A stretch of DNA of 64,000 bases from M3007 sp041736625 (lineage in GTDB: Bacteria > Bacteroidota > Bacteroidia > Chitinophagales > Saprospiraceae): positions 1-64,000 of the forward strand of contig JBGSTG010000125.1 in the NCBI GenBank assembly GCA_041736625.1. Direction: 5' to 3'. Numbering within the stretch: the first letter of the stretch is position 1; each line of letters starts with the position of its first letter. This document shows, piece after piece, positions 59,021 to 64,000 of this stretch. A program made the translations under genes and the position numbers. The notes under the pieces are model-generated. The model was not told where the DNA came from and did no database searches. It saw only the letters and a program-made list of their open reading frames with translations.

Positions 59021-60335
59021 TCATCCGGCTGACTACTTTTTCCAGTTGGATCCCTCTGGAGCCTTTGACCAATACAATGGTGTCGTGCCAGGTCTGTGCG
59101 GCAAACCAGTCGGCAGCAGCGTCTGCGGTATCAAAGTGCAAAACGCCGGCAGGACGTTTGCAGCGGGCAAAGATGGGACCCACCAGTGCCAGTGGACTGA
59201 TGTTCATTTTCAGGGCTTTGTTCAGCATTTTGCGGTGTTCGGCCGGGCCTTTGTCGCCGGCTTCCAGCATATCGCCCAAAATGGCGGCTTTACGGCCGGC
59301 CGGCATGGCGTCCAGGCTTTCCAGGGCGGCGAGCATGCTGGAGGGGTTGGCGTTGTAGGCGTCGAGCAATACGGTAGCGCCGTTCCATTCCAGCACTTGA
59401 GAGCGGTTGTTTTCGGGGCGGTAAGCCTCCAGCGCGGCTTTGATCTTGGCGCCCGGAACCCGAAAATAAATGCCCAGCGCGATGGCTGTCAGGATGTTTT
59501 GGAAATTATGCAAACCGAAAAGCTGGGTACTGACGTCGAACCGATGCCCGTCATCGCCCATAAAGGAGACCTCCACGCGGGGAAAAGCCCGCAGGAGGGA
59601 AGCACTGATGATGCCCGATTGCGGTTCCACTTCGGCGGTGGCGCTGTAACAGACTTTTTTCCGGATCGGATTGGCCATGGTCCTGAGGTATTTTTCCGAC
59701 AGGTTGACGAACACGCAGCCGTCGTGCAAAGCCAGGTAGCGGTACAGGTCGCCTTCCTCTTTTTTGACCCCTGCCAGGTTGTGCAGTTTTTCGAGATGCT
59801 CCTTGCCGATGTTGGTTAGCAGGCCATGGGTGGGTTCCGCAATGCGGCACAGCAGGTCAATGTCGCCCGGTTGATTGGTGCCCATCTCGACAACGGCCAC
59901 CTCGGTACGCGCAGGCATGCGCAACAAGGTCAGGGGGACGCCAATGTGGTTGTTCAGGTTGCCGGCGGTGGTATGGCAGTCGTAATGGGCGCCCAATACC
60001 CTGGATACCAGCTCTTTGGTGGTGGTTTTTCCGTTTGAGCCGGCAATGGCGATGAGCGGAATCATAAAATGGCGCCTGTATCGGGTGGCCAGTTCCTGAA
60101 GGCAGGCCAGCACATCAGGCACGTTTATCAACCTGTCCGGCGGGGCGTCGTTTACGGGTTCATCGACCACCGCGTAGGCAGCCCCCTGGGCGAGGGCCCG
60201 GGCGGCGAAATGGTTGCCGTTGAACCGGTCTCCCTTCAAGGCAAAAAAAAGGCAGCCCTCCGGTACCTGCCGGCTGTCGGTGCTAACCACGGGATGCTGA
60301 AGGAATAGCTGGAAGAGGCGTTCGGACGACTGCAT
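58992..60335 (-). CDS. murF: UDP-N-acetylmuramoyl-tripeptide--D-alanyl-D-alanine ligase
   Basis: The 447-residue enzyme adds D-Ala-D-Ala to UDP-MurNAc-tripeptide. STDSRQVPEGCLFFALKG opens the family; IAGSNGKTTTKELVSRVL is the ATP loop (about 106-123), NLNNHIGVPLTL, AVVEMGTNQPGDID, TNIGKEHLE and LLDAYNANPSSM complete the ligase motifs. Unlike the MurF half of the 50370 fusion, all motifs are canonical, so this is the likely main ligase. ATG at 60335 is preferred; it is downstream of a terminator that ends the gldK message. Confidence 0.93.
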   Translation of the reverse strand: MQSSERLFQLFLQHPVVSTDSRQVPEGCLFFALKGDRFNGNHFAARALAQGAAYAVVDEPVNDAPPDRLINVPDVLACLQELATRYRRHFMIPLIAIAGSNGKTTTKELVSRVLGAHYDCHTTAGNLNNHIGVPLTLLRMPARTEVAVVEMGTNQPGDIDLLCRIAEPTHGLLTNIGKEHLEKLHNLAGVKKEEGDLYRYLALHDGCVFVNLSEKYLRTMANPIRKKVCYSATAEVEPQSGIISASLLRAFPRVEVSFMGDDGHRFDVSTQLFGLHNFQNILTAIALGIYFRVPGAKIKAALEAYRPENNRSQVLEWNGATVLLDAYNANPSSMLAALESLDAMPAGRKAAILGDMLEAGDKGPAEHRKMLNKALKMNISPLALVGPIFARCKRPAGVLHFDTADAAADWFAAQTWHDTIVLVKGSRGIQLEKVVSRMINQNAATPT

Positions 60336-60346
60336 GGTGCGGGTGT

Positions 60347-60385
60347 ACAAAAAATGGGAAGACCCGTTTTGGAGCCTTCCCATTT
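60347..60385 (-). terminator. Rho-independent terminator between gldK and murF
   Basis: On the minus strand AAATGGGAAG and CTTCCCATTT pair (10 bp, 14-nt loop) and are followed by a six-T run. It is 22 nt downstream of the gldK stop codon. Confidence 0.9.
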
Positions 60386-60406
60386 ATTACGCTTGGCGTT
60401 CGTGAA

Positions 60407-61936
60407 TTATTTGTAACGCCGTTTCTCTTTTTTCTGTTTGGTTTTGAAGTAGTTGCCTTCGTCGCCGTCGTTGCCCGTGGGTGATCCGGTGCGTGTCATG
60501 GCGCAGCGGAAACCGATTGTGCTGGTGGATTTGTTTTCTTCCAGGAAGCGGCGTGCACCGGGGGAGAGCCAGAACGCACGGTCGGCCCAGGATCCGCCTT
60601 TGATCACGCGTGATTTATCGCTGATCAGGGTGCTGGGTCGTTCGGTGGACTCGAACGGGTTGCGGTAATCCACTTCCGACTCCTTGTCGCCGTCGAGGTA
60701 GTCGTACAATTCGGGGCGCTTGTAGTTGTCGCGCTGGGCCACCTCGGTGGTGTCCATCAGGCGGTACAACAAGCGGCCGAGGCTGTCTTTCGTAATCGGC
60801 GCCCCGGTTTCGGGGTCAAGCAGTTTGGTGCGGTACACGTTACCACGGTGGGGGTTGAGGTCGTGGTTGTCGGCATCGACCAGGTCCATGGACGTCATGG
60901 GGCGGTACAAGTCGAGGGTCCATTCGCTTACGTTTCCGGCCATATTGTAGAGACCGTAGTCGTTGGGCATATTGGTCCGTACGGGGCCGGGTGTGAATGC
61001 CTTATCGTTGAGTGCGCCGGCCATACCACCGTAATCACCGCCGCTCCGCTTGAAGTTGGCGAGCATTTTACCCTGGTATTTGTTGCGTTTCTGATATCGG
61101 ACGGTGTTGCCGTCCCACGGATAGATGCGGCGGTCGGTGACCACTTCATCCTGGCTGGTGGCCTGGTTGCCTACGAGGGCGAGCGCGGCGTATTCCCATT
61201 CGGCTTCCGTGGGCAGGCGGTAGGCGGGGAGCAGGATACCGTCTTCGAAGCGTACGGGGCGTTCGCCACCGGTGCGGTAGTCTTTGAGGTTTTTGCGCAC
61301 CGTACCTTCATACTGGCCTACGAGGTAGGACTCGGTGTGAAAGTTGTTGTCGTCTTTCTGGTCGGTATTGGGCTCAAGGATGCCTTTTTCGATCAGAATC
61401 ATCTCATTGACGCGGTCTGTGCGCCAGACACAGTAGAGGGATGCCTGGTACCAGTTGACACCCACGACGGGATAGTCGTCGTAAGCCGGGTGGCGGAAGT
61501 AGGTTTCTACGAGGGGTTCGTTGTAGGCGAGTTCTTCGCGCCACACCTGGGTGTCCACCATGGCGAATTTGGGAACAACGGGGTACGTTTCACCGAACAC
61601 GTTGGTGATCCAATACATGTATTGGCGGTAGTCGATGTTGGCGACCTCCGTTTCGTCCATGTAAAAAGAGGAGACCGTTACCCTGCGCGGGCTGTTGTTC
61701 CACTCGTAGGTCACATCCTGTTCGGTGAGACCCATGGTGTAGGTTCCCCCTTCGACCAGTACGAGGTTTGGACCCGTTACCTGGCCTTCGTAGTTCAGTT
61801 TTTCAAACCCTCCCCATTCCTGGTCGTTGTATTTCCAACCGGTGGTAGAAGATTGTTCCTTGTTGCCTTTGCAGCTTGCCAGCAGGAGGATGGCCAGCGC
61901 AAAGAAACCTAACCCGTGAATGAGTGATTTTTTCAT
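60407..61936 (-). CDS. gldK: Type IX secretion system lipoprotein GldK/PorK
   Basis: The 509-residue lipoprotein (MKKSLIHGLGFFALAILLLASC, Cys at 22) carries a formylglycine-generating-enzyme-like (SUMF1) domain: LVLVEGGTYTMGLTEQDVTY, SSFYMDETEVANIDYRQYMY, YRLPTEAEWEYAALAL, NMAGNVSEWTLDLYRP and RVIKGGSWADRAFW. GldK forms the periplasmic ring of T9SS with GldN. The gene follows porP (98-bp gap) but gldL, gldM and gldN are not next; a terminator and murF follow instead. A -7 box (61977-61970) gives it its own promoter. Confidence 0.93.
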   Translation of the reverse strand: MKKSLIHGLGFFALAILLLASCKGNKEQSSTTGWKYNDQEWGGFEKLNYEGQVTGPNLVLVEGGTYTMGLTEQDVTYEWNNSPRRVTVSSFYMDETEVANIDYRQYMYWITNVFGETYPVVPKFAMVDTQVWREELAYNEPLVETYFRHPAYDDYPVVGVNWYQASLYCVWRTDRVNEMILIEKGILEPNTDQKDDNNFHTESYLVGQYEGTVRKNLKDYRTGGERPVRFEDGILLPAYRLPTEAEWEYAALALVGNQATSQDEVVTDRRIYPWDGNTVRYQKRNKYQGKMLANFKRSGGDYGGMAGALNDKAFTPGPVRTNMPNDYGLYNMAGNVSEWTLDLYRPMTSMDLVDADNHDLNPHRGNVYRTKLLDPETGAPITKDSLGRLLYRLMDTTEVAQRDNYKRPELYDYLDGDKESEVDYRNPFESTERPSTLISDKSRVIKGGSWADRAFWLSPGARRFLEENKSTSTIGFRCAMTRTGSPTGNDGDEGNYFKTKQKKEKRRYK

Positions 61937-61969
61937 TGTTATTAAAAACAGGTTTTAAAATTCGAGCAG

Positions 61970-61977
61970 CAAAAGTA
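61970..61977 (-). promoter_or_regulatory. TAnnTTTG -7 box for gldK
   Basis: TACTTTTG on the minus strand, 33 nt upstream of the ATG at 61936, in the porP-gldK gap, suggesting that gldK can be transcribed separately from porP. Confidence 0.45.
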
Positions 61978-62033
61978 TGTGAAAGGTTTGATTTTGCCGG
62001 TAAACGGCAAAAAATTTAACTAAACGGCTTGTT

Positions 62034-63035
62034 TTAGCGGAACATGTGCATGCAATCGCTCCAGTCCACGCGTTTTTTGCGGGTTTGGGCGCTTTTTTGC
62101 TGGTCAAAAAGCAGCCCAAGGCTTACTTCGTACGCGCCACCGGTGTAGCCGGTCAGACCGGAAACGGTGAGGTCGTAGCTGATTCCAAATTTGAATATCC
62201 CCTGACGGACTCCGGCCATGGCAATCACGGCGTCGGCATTTCCGAAAGTGTGGCGGTACCACACCCCTGTCTGGAGGGCGCCCACACCGACGTATGCGCC
62301 AGCGTTGATTTGTTGGTACGGCCCCTGGGAGGTGAAAAGCAAATTCGGTGAAAGAAACGCGTCGGGTTTTCCTTTATTGCCTTTCTTAACAATAATGTCG
62401 GTGCCGGCGTGCGCGGTATAGCGCAGGGGAAGGCCGCCGTTCAGGTTGTTGTTGACCAGCAGGAAACTTTCGTTGGGGGTGTTGAGGTGTTTGAGCGAAG
62501 CGCCGATCCAGAATTCCTCGCTGATGAGCAAGAGGCCTGCGGATGCGTCGAAGGTCGTATTGGCGTTGTTCGCAGGCGGCAGCTCGCCGCTTTGATACAC
62601 ATTTCCGTTGACGGCGTCGATCTGGTCGGGAAAAACCAGCTTGCTCCAGTTGATGGTGGATTGCCGCAAGCCGGCCTCCAGACCGATGCTGACCAGGTAG
62701 CGTTTGCCGACCGGCAGGTGGTAGGCGTACAGGGCCGATACGCGGGTGCCTTTGAGCAGGCCATTGCCAGCGTTGTCGCCCTCCACCTGAAAACCGATTC
62801 CGCTGTTCAGGCGGTCGAGTGGCTGCTCGTAATAGGCGTTGTAGGTGCGGTATGCGTTGTCCAGATTGGGCCATTGATGGCGGTAGATCATGCCGACCCG
62901 GGGTGCGATCGCCGATCCTGCAAATGCCGGATTGAGTTGCAGCGGAGCGGAATAAAACTGGGAAAACACCGGATCCTGTGCGCACAGGAAATGGGAAGCC
63001 AACATACCGGGCGCCAGCAGCAAAAGCAATCTCAT
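62034..63035 (-). CDS. PorP/SprF-family T9SS outer-membrane protein
   Basis: The 333-residue protein has a Sec signal (MRLLLLLAPGMLASHFLCAQ). PVFSQFYSAPLQLNPAFAGS is the hallmark start of mature PorP/SprF proteins, followed by YRHQWPNLDNAYRTYNAYYE and a barrel of about 14 strands. Members bind the T9SS core or are specific for type B sorting cargo. ATG at 63035 gives the signal peptide; the longer frame is not supported. It is upstream of gldK, as in porPKLMN clusters. Confidence 0.92.
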   Translation of the reverse strand: MRLLLLLAPGMLASHFLCAQDPVFSQFYSAPLQLNPAFAGSAIAPRVGMIYRHQWPNLDNAYRTYNAYYEQPLDRLNSGIGFQVEGDNAGNGLLKGTRVSALYAYHLPVGKRYLVSIGLEAGLRQSTINWSKLVFPDQIDAVNGNVYQSGELPPANNANTTFDASAGLLLISEEFWIGASLKHLNTPNESFLLVNNNLNGGLPLRYTAHAGTDIIVKKGNKGKPDAFLSPNLLFTSQGPYQQINAGAYVGVGALQTGVWYRHTFGNADAVIAMAGVRQGIFKFGISYDLTVSGLTGYTGGAYEVSLGLLFDQQKSAQTRKKRVDWSDCMHMFR

Positions 63036-63186
63036 AAGCGGTATTTTTGAACTAACGCAGCACGGGGCACGCCGGTTGTATCTGTCCGGTAAAAATAACG
63101 GTTGTAGGGGCATCCATGCGCCGGAATGGCGCGAAAAAATGCCCAAATGCAGCAGACAGACAAATCGGAGGGCTACGCGCACCCTG

Positions 63187-64000
63187 TCAGGCGATGGCAT
63201 CGGCAATGGCTTTGATCGTCGCGGTGTCGCCCATGGTGTAATAATGGATACAAGGTACGCCCGCCGCTTTGAGTTCTTTGGATTGGTGGATGCTCCATTC
63301 GATGCCGATTTGGCGCACGGCCAGGTCGTCTTTCGCCTGCATGATCTCGCTCACCAGCTCGTGCGGCAGGTTGATGAAAAACTTCCGCGGGATGGCGTTG
63401 AGCTGATACCGTTTGGTGAGGGGTTTTAACCCGGGCACGATGGGCACGGCGATACCCATTTCGCGGCATTTGTTGACGTACTCGAAGTAGTGGCGGTTGT
63501 CGAAAAACATTTGGGTGACGATATAATCGCCCCCGGCGTCCACTTTTTCCTTGGTGTACAACAGGTCGGTGTTCATGTTCGGCGCCTCGAAGTGTTTCTC
63601 TGGGTACCCCGCCACGCCGATGCAGAAATCGGTTTTTTCGCCGTTAACGATGTTGGCATCCAGGTAAATCCCGCGGTTCATGTTGGCAACTTGCCGAATG
63701 AGGTCGATGGCGTAAGCGTTTCCGCGCTCTTCCGGAACGAATTTGTCTTCAAACTGCCGGGCGTCGCCGCGCAGGGCAAGCACGTTGTTGATGCCCAAAA
63801 AAGCGAGGTCTATCAGTGCGTTTTCCGTTTCATCCTGGTTGAAGCCGCCACAAATGAGGTGGGGGACGGCGTCTACCTTGTACCGGTGCATGATGGCGGC
63901 GCAAATGCCCACTGTGCCGGGGCGCTTGCGGATGGCCGTTTTCTCGTAATATCCGGAGTGCTGTTTCTTGTAAATGAATTCTTCGCGGTGATAGGTCACA
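63187..64000 (-). CDS. metF: Methylenetetrahydrofolate reductase, partial (N-terminus outside window)
   Basis: The available 270 residues lack the first about 45, since the frame enters from the right edge with VTYHREEFIY. RPGTVGICAAIMHRYKVDAV, PHLICGGFNQDETENALIDL, FLGINNVLALRGD (GDxRG-like), CIGVAGYPEKHFEAPN, DYIVTQMFFDNRHYFEYV and KFFINLPHELVSEIM match MetF. It reduces methylene-THF to methyl-THF for methionine synthesis using FAD. The normal length is about 315. porP lies 151 bp downstream. Confidence 0.93.
   Translation of the reverse strand, partial: VTYHREEFIYKKQHSGYYEKTAIRKRPGTVGICAAIMHRYKVDAVPHLICGGFNQDETENALIDLAFLGINNVLALRGDARQFEDKFVPEERGNAYAIDLIRQVANMNRGIYLDANIVNGEKTDFCIGVAGYPEKHFEAPNMNTDLLYTKEKVDAGGDYIVTQMFFDNRHYFEYVNKCREMGIAVPIVPGLKPLTKRYQLNAIPRKFFINLPHELVSEIMQAKDDLAVRQIGIEWSIHQSKELKAAGVPCIHYYTMGDTATIKAIADAIA

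Overview
The window comes from a member of the Bacteroidota, most likely the Saprospiria lineage (class placement is inference). The evidence is type IX secretion (T9SS) genes (gldK, a porP/sprF homologue, three cargo proteins with T9SS C-terminal sorting domains), a fused MurF/alanine racemase, A-rich translation starts, and promoters matching the Bacteroidota consensus TAnnTTTG with an upstream TTG/TTTG. The sequence is chromosomal and mostly housekeeping. I see no transposase, phage, plasmid or CRISPR genes, but there are several unusual small repeats.

Layout. 0-5 kb: the start of a TraB/GumN lipoprotein, two tandem paralogous Cys-containing lipoproteins separated by palindromic repeats, a lipoprotein, and a dipeptidyl-peptidase III homologue. 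4.5-8 kb: a protein with an N-terminal effector-associated-domain-like (EAD11-like) region, facing a paaE-like reductase / WG-repeat / coiled-coil membrane operon. 8-14 kb: three consecutive T9SS cargo genes, with a cluster of TTGCC/GGCAA dyads upstream of the largest, next to an XRE-type regulator. 14-17.4 kb: an ATP-grasp/exported-protein operon, then a 409-bp non-coding insertion element. 17.4-31.9 kb: TPR-cyclase, glgB, Crp/Fnr regulator, OmpA protein, glutaryl-CoA dehydrogenase-like gene, MscS channel, M1 aminopeptidase, RidA, a small membrane protein and a photolyase/cryptochrome. 32-41 kb: DUF389 protein, lipA, CvpA-TrpG-YhhN operon, TrpF-like protein, orphan RND adaptor, DASS transporter and bacilliredoxin. 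41-50 kb: large beta-propeller/barrel outer-membrane protein, OmpA protein, UDP-glucose dehydrogenase, alanine dehydrogenase and tsaE. 50-64 kb: murF-alr fusion, tRNA(CAT), a tiny promoter-to-terminator unit, DUF3108 and LPG-synthase-like membrane genes, OmpA protein, Glu/Leu dehydrogenase, degenerate arginase-like protein, murF, gldK, porP and the start-truncated metF.

The functional themes are envelope biogenesis (murF twice, alr, ugd, OmpA proteins), T9SS secretion and its cargo, and amino-acid metabolism. The most unusual signals are non-coding: (1) a 30-34-bp palindrome (core TCGTCCTACGA / TCGTAGGACGA) in at least eight copies between 0.6 and 30.4 kb; (2) a 409-bp element with 19-bp terminal inverted repeats inserted exactly in the middle of one of these palindromes, with a 10-bp duplication; (3) a palindrome copy apparently inserted in frame inside a signal peptide; (4) heptamer arrays ending at the stop codons of ridA and lipA; (5) a tandem, helically phased dyad operator; (6) a 58-nt transcription unit encoding at most a heptapeptide. 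gldK is separated from any gldLMN by a terminator.
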